A stretch of DNA of 64,000 nucleotides. It comes from Phycisphaerae bacterium. Its GTDB lineage: Bacteria > Planctomycetota > Phycisphaerae > FEN-1346 > JAACEH01. The notes beneath the pieces are model-generated. The model was not told the DNA's origin. It worked only from the letters and a program-made list of their open reading frames with translations, and searched no databases. Both the position numbers and the translations under genes were made by a program. Positions 34,158 to 44,921 of the stretch are shown piece by piece (the first letter of the stretch is position 1; each line of letters starts with the position of its first letter). The stretch is taken from contig JAAYDY010000074.1 in NCBI GenBank assembly GCA_012729015.1, positions 39,257-103,256 on the forward strand. The letters run 5' to 3'.

Positions 34158-35609
34158 CTACCACGTGTACTCCACCGTGTACTCAATCACTTTCTTGCCC
34201 GGCTCGTCGCCTTTCTTCGCCGGCACCTCGACGTCGAAATGCGCCGTAAAGGCATTCTCCTTCGTGAAGTTGTCGCTCTTGTCCGTCACGCGCCACGTCA
34301 GCGCCCGCAGCATCTTCTCCACCACCTTGACCGTCACCGCTTCGTCCTTGGCGCTGGTCAACGTGATCCGCACCTTCTCCTGCATCCGCTTCCGCCCCGT
34401 CTCGACCGTGAAATCCATCACCTCGCGCTCGCCGTTGACGTCAAAGGCGTTGCCGACGTACAGCCTCACCGTGTCGGTGTCCTTCGTGTGATCGATCTGG
34501 TCCTCGCCGATGAATTCCAGCGAATTGTCCGCCTCGTCGCGCTTGAACACGCGCACCTTCCCCGCCGGAAGCGGCATGCCCAGGTGGTTGCTCTTGGTGT
34601 TCGCGATTTCCAGCATCACCTTCACCTTCTTGTTGCCCGTCTGCCCGTAGCTGCGGTCGGTGTACGTGCCGCCCCAGTACCGGCCCGTCTGGGCCTCGTA
34701 CACATACACCTTCTCGACCCCCACGTCCGCCGCGTTGAGCAACTGGAGCTGCTTGACCTGGCTGTCGGCCAGCGTCGTCCGGTTCGGGAACGTGTACAGG
34801 TGATACTCGAAAAACGCCTTCTCCTCCGGCATGGCCGCGTCCATGGCCGCCGCGGCCTTGCGGGCCCCCTCATACATCATCCTCTGCGGCGCCGGCGGCT
34901 CCACCCGCCGCACGTCCCCGGCGATCAGCTTCAGCCGCGCGTCCTTATAGGTCGCTCCCGAGCTGTTCGTCACCGTCACCCACCCAGCCACGTCCACTTT
35001 CGTATCGTCCTTGTTCGTCACGACGTTGTAATCGGCCCGCCACCCCATGCCCGTCGTCTGGTACGCCATCCGCACCAGGTGTTTCCCGGTCCGCCCCGCC
35101 GCCACTTTCCACACCAGCGTCGGCTTCGTCAGCAGCCCCTCCGGCAACGCCGCGAACTGAATGTCCTGCACGTTCTGCGCCCGCTGCACCATCGCGATTC
35201 CCTCGGGCGTCTTCAGTACCAGTTGCCCCGCGTCGAACGACAGCAGCGTCCCTTCGTACTTCTTGCCGTTCGTGGTCCACACGCTCAGCGGCCGGTCGAT
35301 GTACTTGGCCAGCAACTTGTCGGCGCTGACGAGGTCATACTCGTAGTTCTGCTCCAGCACCCCGGTCCCTTCCGGGTCCGTCAGGCTCTTGAAATACACG
35401 CTTGTCGGGTCGATCCGCTGGGCCACGTCCACGAACTTGATCAGCGACTGGGTGTCGGGAATCTCCACCACGCGGTCCTCTTTCACCACCGCGTACCCCT
35501 GGTTGTACACCGTCACGGCCACCCCCGGCTCCCCCTGGCCCCAGGCCGCCGAGGCCCACGCCGCCACACAGACAAGGCCGCACAGCAGAATCGTCGTCTT
35601 TCGAATCAT
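34158..35609 (-). CDS. Exported DUF4139 domain protein
   Basis: This 483-residue protein has a signal peptide (MIRKTTILLCGLVCVAAWASAAWGQ) and then the DUF4139 layout. An N-terminal part ends in a short SH3-like segment (GKKYEGTLLSFDAGQLVLKTPEG), followed by WKVAAGRTGKHLVRMAYQTTGMGWRADYNVV and WVTVTNSSGATYKDARLKLIAGDV, then the C-terminal beta-sandwich with PLPAGKVRVFKRD, FIGEDQIDHTKDTD and an ending in VIEYTVEYTW. The family is widespread, and its biochemical role is not established. It should be periplasmic or surface located. AAGGAG lies eight bases before the ATG at 35609. It is probably transcribed alone. Confidence 0.85.
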   Translation of the reverse strand: MIRKTTILLCGLVCVAAWASAAWGQGEPGVAVTVYNQGYAVVKEDRVVEIPDTQSLIKFVDVAQRIDPTSVYFKSLTDPEGTGVLEQNYEYDLVSADKLLAKYIDRPLSVWTTNGKKYEGTLLSFDAGQLVLKTPEGIAMVQRAQNVQDIQFAALPEGLLTKPTLVWKVAAGRTGKHLVRMAYQTTGMGWRADYNVVTNKDDTKVDVAGWVTVTNSSGATYKDARLKLIAGDVRRVEPPAPQRMMYEGARKAAAAMDAAMPEEKAFFEYHLYTFPNRTTLADSQVKQLQLLNAADVGVEKVYVYEAQTGRYWGGTYTDRSYGQTGNKKVKVMLEIANTKSNHLGMPLPAGKVRVFKRDEADNSLEFIGEDQIDHTKDTDTVRLYVGNAFDVNGEREVMDFTVETGRKRMQEKVRITLTSAKDEAVTVKVVEKMLRALTWRVTDKSDNFTKENAFTAHFDVEVPAKKGDEPGKKVIEYTVEYTW

Positions 35610-35762
35610 CGTCGGACTCCTTAAGGGATACAAAGCACAGGAAACATCCTTCCTCGGCAGAATCCGGGAACCCGTACCGCCCGGTATCATACCCCCTTGG
35701 ACGCGCGCCGCACGAGTCCGGTTTCAGAGAAAAGCCTCGGGTGGTTCTCGCGTGTGGCCGGG

Positions 35763-38700
35763 CTACTCAATGCCTCCGTGTTCGCGCAGTATGCGAACGG
35801 CCTCGACGTCCCCTTTTTCGATGGCCATCGTCAAGGCGGTCTTGCCTTCGCTGTCGCGTGCATTGACATCGGCGCCGCGAGCCAGACAGATGTCGGCGAA
35901 GTGCCAGCGGTCGTGGTTCACGGACGGATCTTGGACCTCTTCCGTTCGGGCCACGGCGTGCATCAGCGGGGTGCGCCCCTGGTGGTCCCGGGCGTTGATG
36001 TTCGCTCCCCTGGCGACCAGGAGCTTGATCATCTGGCTGCTGTGGCAGGCGGCATTATGCAGCGACGTCCAACCGCGATGGTTCGTCATGTCGATGTCCA
36101 CTCCGGCGGCGACCATGGCGTCGGCGATGCGGGTCGCCGTTGCGAAGCTCGTTTTGTGCATGACGGCAATGTGCAGTGGTGACGAGCCGAACGCGGTCTG
36201 CGCCCTGAGGTCTGCCCCGTTGGCGATCAGGCAGATGGCTGTGTCCAGTCCGATGTCGTCCTTGCACTCGGCGGCGACGTGCAGGGGGGTGTGTCCCTTG
36301 TCGATCCGGGCATTGACCTCGGCGCCTCGGCGGATGAGCAGTTTGACGCCCTCGGTGTTGCCCACTTTGGCCGCCCGGTGCAGAGGCGTGAAGCCCCACT
36401 GGTCCCGCACCGTGATGCTGGAGCCCTTGTCCAGCAGGTGTTCGATGAGCCCGATGCTGCAACGCTGTGCCAGCGCCAGGCAGAGCGGCGTCAGGCCACA
36501 TTCGTTGACGGCGTCGAGATCGGCGCCCTGGTCAATCAGAAAACGCGCCACGCTCTCGGTGTTCTCGGTGGGAAACTCAATCCCGAGGGCCTTGCGTATG
36601 AGCTCATCGCCCGGGTAGATCGTCAGTTCGGTGCCTGTCAGTGCCGCCACCAGCGGAGTCGTGCCGGTGCGACCTGACGCATCGAGGCCGGCCCCGGCAC
36701 GGAGAAGCAACTGGACGGCCTCCAGGGAGCCCCGCTCTGAGGCCATGTGGATGGCCATGCTGCCGGTGTCCGACGGCCGATCCGCCCTGGCCCCGTGCTT
36801 GAGCAGCAGGGCAACCAGGTCCGGGTACTTCATGGTGCAGGCCTCAAACAGGGGCGAGACGGTGTCCTCGTGCAGGTCCGGTCGCCGGCGCCACGTGAAC
36901 GGAGCGTCGGGGTCGGCCCCGGCCTCCAGAATCGCCTTGACCAGGTCGATGTGCGCGTTGTTGACGGCACGGAAGAGCGGCTCCGAGCGCTGCCTCACCC
37001 ACTCGGGCCGCGCCTCCAGCGTGGCCTTGACTGTCCCGATATCGTTCTGCTCGATCGCCTCGATGAACGTGGCGAAGCTTGCGGCGGCGACGGTCGCCGG
37101 TTCGTCGATGGCCGGCCGGCCGTCCGGGCCGAACCGCACCGTGACCGGCCACGGAACCTCCTGGGGGGCTGCGCCGGATTCGGAGGCGGGTACCGAGAAC
37201 AGCGGCTCCAGGTCCGGGCCGGTCATCACGAGAGGACCGTAGCCGCGATGGAAGAACCATTCGTGCCCGGCGGGCACACCGCAGGTCATGATGTATCCCC
37301 ACCGCGGATGCCAGGCCAGATGCGTCGGCGGCGGAAGCCCCACGGTGGCGCCGGATCGCTGCCAGGTGCCGTCGGGCATCTCCGTATAGCTGAACAGGGC
37401 GCGGCGGTCGGAACCGGTGACGCCGTCAAGGCAATCCATGATCACGTGCGAACGCCTATTCCGCCGTACGACCGCAAACGGGCTCTCATACCGCTCGCCG
37501 TACCGGTCGAACACGTCGATGGTCTCCGGCTCGGACCACCGGCCGTCGGGCGTCGCCAACCAGCGACACAGCAACATCTCCGGACTGCCTCTGTCCTCAT
37601 ACACGGCGTAGATCTCATAGCGGCCGTCCTCGCGGGCCAGGACGACATGCTCGAACCGAGCCCGGCAATCGGGCCGGGGGCGTTGCATGGGCACGCGCGG
37701 GCGATACTCGAGCGTCCTGGAGATCAGGGGCGATCCGCGCGAGACCGCAGCTGGGTCGAAGGCGGGCAGATTCTCCTCGCCCCAGACGTCTGCCGGCGTC
37801 TTCGGGGACGGGCGTTCCTGTTCCTCCACCAGGGCCGGCGCGCTCCAGTGCACCAGATCGCGCGACCAGCACGAGTAGCGGCGCAGACTGTGGTCTATGC
37901 TGCGGTCGCTCGTGAAATGAAGCCAGTAGCGGCGCGACTCGTCCCTGTGCAACGAGGGCATCCACTCTCGCCAGGCGCTCGACAGGGGCATCTCCAACCG
38001 CCGGGCGGGTTCGAACACCAGGTCGTCGCGGCATGGCGAGTGCCAGAGGTCGTCTCCCTGCGACCAGGTGACCCGCAGTGCATTGTCCTCGGCCAGAACG
38101 TGTGCGTCCTCATGCTCATGCGAGGACGACACGTCGAGGTGGTCGCCGCGTCCGTCGGATACCAGGGCCGTCCGCCACGAGGCCCAGCGGCTCCCCTCCT
38201 TCCATGGCAGCTTGGCCCGCACGCTGGTGGCCCTGCCCTCATCGACGTGAGCGGTCGTACGGAACTCTCCGAACGGCGAATCGGGACGCGCCGAGCGGAA
38301 CACCAACCGGTGCTCCCCGGGGCGGAGCAGCCCGATCAGCCCCGGACCCTGGCGGCCCATGTGGCCGTCCACCTCGACGCGGAAGCTCCCCGTGTTCTCG
38401 CATATCACGTCGATCTGGCCGTGAGGGCCGACCGGCTCGAGTTCGGCCCTGACATGCAACGGCCCCGCCGAGACCCACTTGCAGCGAAAGAGCCCGGTGC
38501 GGGGCAACCCGTCCACTCGAACGCCGCCGGCCAGCTCCGCCTCGGACCGGACCAGCCGCAATGTATCGTCCGGAATGTCCTTCGTCAGTGTCAGCCCGAT
38601 TCTGTTCGCCGGATCGCCCGTTCTGGGGACAAGAAAGGTCAGGCTGCGAAACACGTGGCCCGCGGGGGCCGCCAGCCAGCAACTCGCGGCCCCGCCTCGC

Positions 38701-39902
38701 GTCAGCATCACCTCCCGCGAGGCGTTGGTCCGAAACAGGACTATGCGGGACGCTCCCCAGTGAAGATTTCCTGACGGCCAGTGGTCAACCAGCCGAGGGT
38801 CCGCGATTCCGAACAACTCACCGCCGGTCATGTGGTTCGCGCGCAAACAACGGCACAGGGAGTCGTGAGCATACCGGGCCCACACCTTGCCGTGATCCGC
38901 CGTCGCCAGTTCCATCGACTCCTGGTACCGGCCCTGCTCTTCGAGCAGACGTGCCATCCGCTCGAGCAACCACGAGGCAAGGGTCTCTCCATTGGACCAG
39001 AAGCCGGTCATCTTGACGTTCCAGCCCGTCTCGTCGTCCGGCGCGGTGGCGAAGCGATCGTAGAACTGCCTGTAGAGGGACATCATCGCGTCTGACGGCG
39101 AGGAGGTCTGCTCGTAGGAGTGGAGGTACTCGCGAATCCCCTCCGTGATGCGCGGGTGCCTCCTCCCTGCACGATAGAAGTACTCGGCCAGCAGCTCCCG
39201 GGCGTGGTCGTAGCGGCACATGAAGTAGTACATCTTGCCGACGAAGTAGAGGGCGTCAACGTATTGCGGATCGTCCCGTGCCGCGCTGCGGAACTTCAGC
39301 CAGGCTTCCGCATACCGGCCCTGATCGTACAGGTCTACCCCTTCGTACAGCACCCGCGCCGCCGGGAGGCTCCGCGTCCAGGCCGGCAACTCCGCCAACA
39401 CCTCTTCCGGCTTACGATGGACCAGCCAGGCCAGCAGCTCGCCACTCAGCCGCCGCACGAGGTCCAGGGCCTCCCCAGGCGGGCCCGACACCGTGCGGCG
39501 GACCACTTCCCGCTGTGAGACGAAGTCCACCACCACGGCCGTGGCGGTCAGCACGTCATCCGCCACCTCGTAGTTGCCGCTGATCAGGTACTTGGCTCGG
39601 AACTCCAGCTTCGGGACACGCCACACGTCCGTCTGCATCTCCGGCACCCAGTGCATCCGTTCGGCAGTCTTCTGCATCTGGTCCCGGTCCAGCACCGCGA
39701 CGCCTTGAGATGCGTGGAAATCCGTAATCAACCGGTCGGCCAGCCCCTTCTCCAGCCAGACCCACTCCGGCGTGACGCTCTTCATCTGGAAGTTGAATAC
39801 GGCGACCGCCGTGACGCCTGCGGCCGGGGCCGACGGTGCCATGGCGATTCCCACTGCAATCGCCAGGATCATCCGGCGGCACGTCACGAACGTTCGCGGC
39901 AT
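35763..39902 (-). CDS. Giant exported protein: CsgG/FlgO-like, TPR, PEGA-like, beta-propeller-like and ankyrin domains
   Basis: The 1379-residue protein has a signal peptide (MPRTFVTCRRMILAIAVGIAMAPSAPAAG). Residues about 30-165 resemble FlgO/CsgG-type domains (VAVFNFQMKSVTPEWVWLEKGLADRLITDF). TPR-like helices follow (ARVLYEGVDLYDQGRYAEAWLKFRSAARDDPQYVDALYFVGKMYY). A PEGA-like beta-domain (FRVEVDGHMGR...LRPGEHRLVF) lies near 500-560, and a region reminiscent of sialidase-type propellers (SCWSRDLVHWS, RYEIYAVYEDRG) spans about 600-910. The last 410 residues carry about eleven ankyrin repeats (DHQGRTPLMHAV, WGFTPLHRAAKVGN). The start is chosen on GGAGG nine bases upstream of the ATG at 39902. 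Function unknown; protein binding at the envelope is the safest inference. Confidence 0.75.
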   Translation of the reverse strand: MPRTFVTCRRMILAIAVGIAMAPSAPAAGVTAVAVFNFQMKSVTPEWVWLEKGLADRLITDFHASQGVAVLDRDQMQKTAERMHWVPEMQTDVWRVPKLEFRAKYLISGNYEVADDVLTATAVVVDFVSQREVVRRTVSGPPGEALDLVRRLSGELLAWLVHRKPEEVLAELPAWTRSLPAARVLYEGVDLYDQGRYAEAWLKFRSAARDDPQYVDALYFVGKMYYFMCRYDHARELLAEYFYRAGRRHPRITEGIREYLHSYEQTSSPSDAMMSLYRQFYDRFATAPDDETGWNVKMTGFWSNGETLASWLLERMARLLEEQGRYQESMELATADHGKVWARYAHDSLCRCLRANHMTGGELFGIADPRLVDHWPSGNLHWGASRIVLFRTNASREVMLTRGGAASCWLAAPAGHVFRSLTFLVPRTGDPANRIGLTLTKDIPDDTLRLVRSEAELAGGVRVDGLPRTGLFRCKWVSAGPLHVRAELEPVGPHGQIDVICENTGSFRVEVDGHMGRQGPGLIGLLRPGEHRLVFRSARPDSPFGEFRTTAHVDEGRATSVRAKLPWKEGSRWASWRTALVSDGRGDHLDVSSSHEHEDAHVLAEDNALRVTWSQGDDLWHSPCRDDLVFEPARRLEMPLSSAWREWMPSLHRDESRRYWLHFTSDRSIDHSLRRYSCWSRDLVHWSAPALVEEQERPSPKTPADVWGEENLPAFDPAAVSRGSPLISRTLEYRPRVPMQRPRPDCRARFEHVVLAREDGRYEIYAVYEDRGSPEMLLCRWLATPDGRWSEPETIDVFDRYGERYESPFAVVRRNRRSHVIMDCLDGVTGSDRRALFSYTEMPDGTWQRSGATVGLPPPTHLAWHPRWGYIMTCGVPAGHEWFFHRGYGPLVMTGPDLEPLFSVPASESGAAPQEVPWPVTVRFGPDGRPAIDEPATVAAASFATFIEAIEQNDIGTVKATLEARPEWVRQRSEPLFRAVNNAHIDLVKAILEAGADPDAPFTWRRRPDLHEDTVSPLFEACTMKYPDLVALLLKHGARADRPSDTGSMAIHMASERGSLEAVQLLLRAGAGLDASGRTGTTPLVAALTGTELTIYPGDELIRKALGIEFPTENTESVARFLIDQGADLDAVNECGLTPLCLALAQRCSIGLIEHLLDKGSSITVRDQWGFTPLHRAAKVGNTEGVKLLIRRGAEVNARIDKGHTPLHVAAECKDDIGLDTAICLIANGADLRAQTAFGSSPLHIAVMHKTSFATATRIADAMVAAGVDIDMTNHRGWTSLHNAACHSSQMIKLLVARGANINARDHQGRTPLMHAVARTEEVQDPSVNHDRWHFADICLARGADVNARDSEGKTALTMAIEKGDVEAVRILREHGGIE

Positions 39903-40086
39903 CTTGCGGAACCTCCACGCCGACGGCCTGCTGCCCAGGGGGTCGTCTTCGTCACACGGGAGACTGCCTGTCACGCGACGGCCATCCCCGTCGCCCGATC
40001 TGGGCATGATATAGAATGACAGCCGTCCGACGCCACTTCTTCCGTCAATTTCCGTCCGGAGTCGTGATCGACGGCGAGTCCCGCCC

Positions 40087-40115
40087 TTGCAAACTCACGG
40101 CCCAATCTGTAGGCT
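40087..40115 (+). promoter_or_regulatory. Possible murA promoter
   Basis: TTGCAA (40087-40092) and TAGGCT (40110-40115) are 17 bp apart, 50 bases before the ATG. The -10 match is weak. Confidence 0.35.
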
Positions 40116-40165
40116 AGCGGCCGCGGAGCAGATTCCACTGGCACTCGATTGGAGCGATTCGCTTT

Positions 40166-41455
<1,290 letters not shown>

Positions 41456-41581
41456 GATCGGGTGCCACGGCCGCTTGAGGGAACTGCCGAGCCCCGTCGA
41501 GGGGCGGCCATGAAGAAGAGGCCCGTAGATGGCTGCCTGAACGACTGCTGGCTGAGAAGGGATGCGCCCCGGTCTCGGGGG

Positions 41582-41745
41582 TGCACGTCACGTCTATAGG
41601 TACGCAGGCACTCGCACCGCAGCAACGGGGGGGGGGCGATGTAGGGGGCGCTCGCGAGCGACCCGCGGGGGACAGGCACCTTGGGAGGGGGGGGCTCCCC
41701 CCTCGACGAGGCTCGGGACTTGCAGCGAGCTGCCCCTACGGTTGG
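41582..41745 (+). repeat. ~150-bp composite REP element, copy 2
   Basis: Homologous to 20345-20500. It has a GTGCACGTCACG-like left end, head TGTAGGG and a palindrome centred on GCGCTCGCGAGCG (near 41655), then CTCGGGACTTGCAGCGAGCT and the inverted head CCCCTACGG. G8 and G9 runs and several substitutions show decay. Bases 41456-41581 before it hold only a GAGGGGCGGCCATG stretch shared with about 17944. Confidence 0.65.
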
Positions 41746-41817
41746 CGTTCTTCCCAGACCAGTGGCCCGCCGCAAACGTGACGTACACCCCAGTCTCGGG
41801 TGGCCGTGCTTTTAGGG

Positions 41818-41845
41818 TTGAAGGGCTTCGGCAATCTGGTACACT
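41818..41845 (+). promoter_or_regulatory. Promoter of the MoxR/DUF58 operon
   Basis: TTGAAG (41818-41823) and TACACT (41840-41845) are 16 bp apart. Transcription would begin near 41852, about 45 bases before the ATG of the first gene. Confidence 0.5.
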
Positions 41846-41896
41846 GGCCGGAGATCGAAGTAGTTGACCGGTGCTCGGTTAGGTGAGGAGCGAAGC

Positions 41897-42691
41897 ATGA
41901 ATCCGCGACTGCTTGTGTGGGCTTCGGTGGTGCTTGTGGGCGTGGCGGCTGTGCTGGCGGCCCAGGTGGCCGGCGGTTCGAGCGCCGAGTACAAGACGCG
42001 AGTTGCGGCCCTGAAGGACGACGATGCGGCCGGCCACTTCGAACTGGCCAAGTGGGCCCTGAGCAACGGCCTGTACGCCGAGGTCGGCCAGGAGGCCGAC
42101 AAGCTGTTGGCGCTGGACCAGGGCGACGAGCGGGGCAAGTATCTGAAGAAGGCGGCCCAGTTCTACGCCTCGGGCGGCGCGTCGTCGTTCCTCGAGGTCG
42201 AACCGGCCCAGGTGACGCCGCCTGCGGCGGATCGGCCTCCGGCCAACGGCACCGACACCACGCCTCCCGCCGGCGACACGACGCCGCCTGCTCCGGCCGG
42301 CCCCAAGAAGGCCGTCGTGTACCAGCTCACCGACGAAGAGGCGGAGGCCATCTTCAAGGAGATCGGCGCCCCGATGGTGGCGTTCCAGCGCACGGCGCAG
42401 CCGATTCTGTTCAGCAGTTGCGCCGGCGCGAAGTGCCATGGCGGCACGGACAACGGGACGGAGTTCTATATCGAGACGCAGCGGCGCACGGACCGCAAGA
42501 CCGTGGCCGCCAATTTCAAATCGGTGGACCGATACATCGACCACAGCAATCTGGCCAAGAGCCGCCTGCTGCGGATGGTCCTGGCCGAGAAGACCGAGCA
42601 TCCCGGCGGCCCGGTGTTCCGGTCGAACCGCGATCAGGCGTATCAGAGTCTCGAGCAGTGGGTCAAGACCCTGAAGGAAGGCATCTGGTAG
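41897..42691 (+). CDS. Membrane-anchored protein with CX4CH planctomycete-cytochrome-like motif
   Basis: This 264-residue protein has an N-terminal membrane anchor or signal (residues 6-24), a helical segment (30-90), a Pro/Thr-rich linker (about 103-137) and a C-terminal domain with PILFSSCAGAKCHGG (Cys175, Cys180, His181). The context resembles the c-type heme-binding segment of planctomycete cytochrome domains, except that the two cysteines are separated by four residues instead of two. Whether heme binds is not shown by sequence. AGGAG precedes the ATG. It is the first gene of the operon leading to moxR and the DUF58 gene. Confidence 0.7.
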   Translation: MNPRLLVWASVVLVGVAAVLAAQVAGGSSAEYKTRVAALKDDDAAGHFELAKWALSNGLYAEVGQEADKLLALDQGDERGKYLKKAAQFYASGGASSFLEVEPAQVTPPAADRPPANGTDTTPPAGDTTPPAPAGPKKAVVYQLTDEEAEAIFKEIGAPMVAFQRTAQPILFSSCAGAKCHGGTDNGTEFYIETQRRTDRKTVAANFKSVDRYIDHSNLAKSRLLRMVLAEKTEHPGGPVFRSNRDQAYQSLEQWVKTLKEGIW

Positions 42692-42714
42692 ACCTGCCGG
42701 ACTGTGCTGATCCA

Positions 42715-42748
42715 CGAGCCCCGTCGGGTCTTCCCCGTGCGGGGCTCG
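42715..42748 (+). terminator. Hairpin between the first two operon genes
   Basis: CGAGCCCCG (42715-42723) pairs perfectly with CGGGGCTCG (42740-42748) around 16 bases. No T tract follows, so it may be an attenuator or RNA-processing site rather than a strong terminator. Confidence 0.4.
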
Positions 42749-42800
42749 GTTCGTACTGCGAACGATTCGGCATCGCGAGGTCGGCAAGGAGCCACGCGGC

Positions 42801-43823
42801 ATGACGAGCGACGGACCACGCCTGGAACCCCTCGGACTCGGGCAGCTTCTCGACCGCAGCATCAAGCTCTACCGCGGGAACCTGCGTCTGATCCTGGCCC
42901 TGAGCGGCCTGGCGTTCGCCGCGACGTTCCTCGTCACGACGCCTCAGATGAACGTGGCCAACCACGTGTTCGCCGACGTGCTGCGTCTGGTCGAGGGCGA
43001 GTCGCACCTGGCCTTCGCGTGGCGCGACGCCGTCGGTCGCCTGCTCGTGCTCATTCTCAGCGTGACGGTCATGAGCACGCTGGCCGAAGGGCTCATCGCC
43101 CAGGCCGCCGGGAGCCTCTACCTGGGGCGCGCCGTCACGTTCCGCGAGTGCCTGGTCCAGTTCGTCCCGAAGATTCCGCGGCTGATTCTGACGCGGCTGA
43201 TGACCCTCGCCTTGTATGGCGTGATCCTGGGCGTCGGCCTGGTGGCCATGGTGCTGGTGCTGATCCACACCGGCACCTACCTGCTGGAGCGCGGCATCCC
43301 CAGCGGGCAGGCGTCGCTGCTGAGCGGATTGGTGGTATTCGTGCTGATTCAACTGCCGATGGCAGCCCTGATCCTCTGGCTCTTCCTCTGCTGGATTCTC
43401 CTGCCCACGGTGGTGGTGATCGAAGACAAGGGCTACCTGGCCGCCCTGTGGCGCAGCGCGTCGCTCATCCGCCGGCGCGATCCGACCACCCGTCCGAGCC
43501 GCCACATGACCCGCGCCGCCGTGTTGTTTCTTGCCCTGACGGCCATCTACGGCAGTGTCCACAGCGTCCTGTTGACGCTATACTACACGGTCGGGTTCTT
43601 CCGCGGCGGTTCTGGCGGCGCGTGGCACGATGTCGTCCTCGGGCCCACGCATCTGCCGTCGGCCGTCACCGTTCCGTTCGTCCTGCTGATGAATGCGTGC
43701 GATGCGGCCTTGCAGCCGCTGGTCTGGCTGGCAATGATCGCCCTGTACTTCGATATCCGTGTTCGGCACGAGGGCTACGACCTCGAACGGGTGGCCGACC
43801 GTCTGGCCGACGGCGCGGCATAA
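42801..43823 (+). CDS. Polytopic membrane protein of unknown function
   Basis: I do not recognise a named family with certainty. The 340-residue protein begins with LGQLLDRSIKLYRGNLRLI, a pattern seen at the start of membrane domains of the glycerophosphodiester-phosphodiesterase-associated type. It then has about six membrane helices (around residues 30-50, 75-105, 125-165, 175-205, 240-265 and 285-315). The segment VVIEDKGYLAALWRSASLIRR between helices is typical of this group. An AAGGAG box precedes the ATG, and the next gene starts 30 bases after its stop. Its position in the MoxR/DUF58 operon suggests an envelope role. Confidence 0.65.
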   Translation: MTSDGPRLEPLGLGQLLDRSIKLYRGNLRLILALSGLAFAATFLVTTPQMNVANHVFADVLRLVEGESHLAFAWRDAVGRLLVLILSVTVMSTLAEGLIAQAAGSLYLGRAVTFRECLVQFVPKIPRLILTRLMTLALYGVILGVGLVAMVLVLIHTGTYLLERGIPSGQASLLSGLVVFVLIQLPMAALILWLFLCWILLPTVVVIEDKGYLAALWRSASLIRRRDPTTRPSRHMTRAAVLFLALTAIYGSVHSVLLTLYYTVGFFRGGSGGAWHDVVLGPTHLPSAVTVPFVLLMNACDAALQPLVWLAMIALYFDIRVRHEGYDLERVADRLADGAA

Positions 43824-43853
43824 CGCGGCGTTTCCTGCGGCGGCAGCGCAACC

Positions 43854-44921
43854 ATGATCCACCGCCTCCTTCTTCTCCTCTGCATCGTTCTGGCGACGGC
43901 CGCGGGGACCGTCCGCGCCGATCCCATCACCGCTGATGATCTCAGCCGCATCGTGAACCAACACCTGGCGGTCCTCGACGCGCTCGGCCTGGACGACGAT
44001 GAGGACGACGAAACCCTGTTGCCCAGCCAGCGGCAGATCCTGATCGACCGGCTCCGCCGCATCGAGGCCGACCTGACGGACATCGAGCTGCAACTCGCCC
44101 CGAACGACGAGCCTGCGGTTTTTCACACGTCGCTCTTTACGCGCCAGTTCGCCGACGCTATGGGCGCAGAGTCCGACGCGGCGCTGCGATACGTTCACAG
44201 CCTGACGGTGCGGCAATTGGAGGGCGCGATCGACGAACTGGAGCGATACGGCGAGGCGGCCGAGGCCGGCTCGGAGGCCCGTCGCCGCGATCTCCAGGCG
44301 GCGCGCGACGCCATGGCGTCGATCCTTGAAGCCCCGGAGTTTCAGGTGCAGCGGGACCGCATGGACGAAGTGCTCGAACTGGTCCAGTCGTCGCTGAACC
44401 GCCTTTACGAATGGCTGGGCATCACCGGGGGCCGCGTCGAGAGCGTCAGCCGCCAGTCGCTCCGGGCGGTGCTGGCCGTTTCGCTGAGCCTGATCGTCGC
44501 CATCGTCGGCCGCCGTCTCTGGCACTGGCTGCGGTCCCGACGGCGGCGGCACGACGTGTCGCCGAGCCGTCGCCTGGCGGCGTCGGTGCGGCTGAATTCT
44601 CCGGAATCGCACGCTCAGGATGTTGCGGCGGCCCTGGATCGGGGCCAGTTCCGTGAGGCCATTCATCATGCGTACCTCATGGCGCTGGCTGCGCTGGAGC
44701 GGCGGCAACTGGTCCTCATCGACCGCACCCGCACCAACTGGGAGTACCATCGCCAGCTCGTGGAGCGGCAGGCCGCGCGGCCGGCGGAGCTGCTCGGGCA
44801 GCTCAACGGCCAGTACGACGCGAAATGGTACGGCCACGAGCCGTTGAACGAGGACGAGGCCCGCGGTTTCGCGCGAACGGCCCACCAGCTTGTCGAGGAG
44901 GTCGGCCACGAAACGGCTTAA
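43854..44921 (+). CDS. DUF4129 membrane protein
   Basis: This 355-residue protein has a signal peptide (MIHRLLLLLCIVLATAAGTVRA), a long extracytoplasmic helical region (30-195), one membrane helix (about 203-225) and a cytoplasmic DUF4129 domain. That domain includes REAIHHAYLMALAALERRQLVLIDRTRTNWEYHRQL and ends in [16 protein letters not shown]4129 proteins accompany MoxR, DUF58 and transglutaminase genes in many bacteria. The reading frame overlaps the start of the DUF4350 gene, implying translational coupling. Function is not established; a role in envelope or osmotic homeostasis is inferred only from the neighbours. Confidence 0.8.
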   Translation: MIHRLLLLLCIVLATAAGTVRADPITADDLSRIVNQHLAVLDALGLDDDEDDETLLPSQRQILIDRLRRIEADLTDIELQLAPNDEPAVFHTSLFTRQFADAMGAESDAALRYVHSLTVRQLEGAIDELERYGEAAEAGSEARRRDLQAARDAMASILEAPEFQVQRDRMDEVLELVQSSLNRLYEWLGITGGRVESVSRQSLRAVLAVSLSLIVAIVGRRLWHWLRSRRRRHDVSPSRRLAASVRLNSPESHAQDVAAALDRGQFREAIHHAYLMALAALERRQLVLIDRTRTNWEYHRQLVERQAARPAELLGQLNGQYDAKWYGHEPLNEDEARGFARTAHQLVEEVGHETA

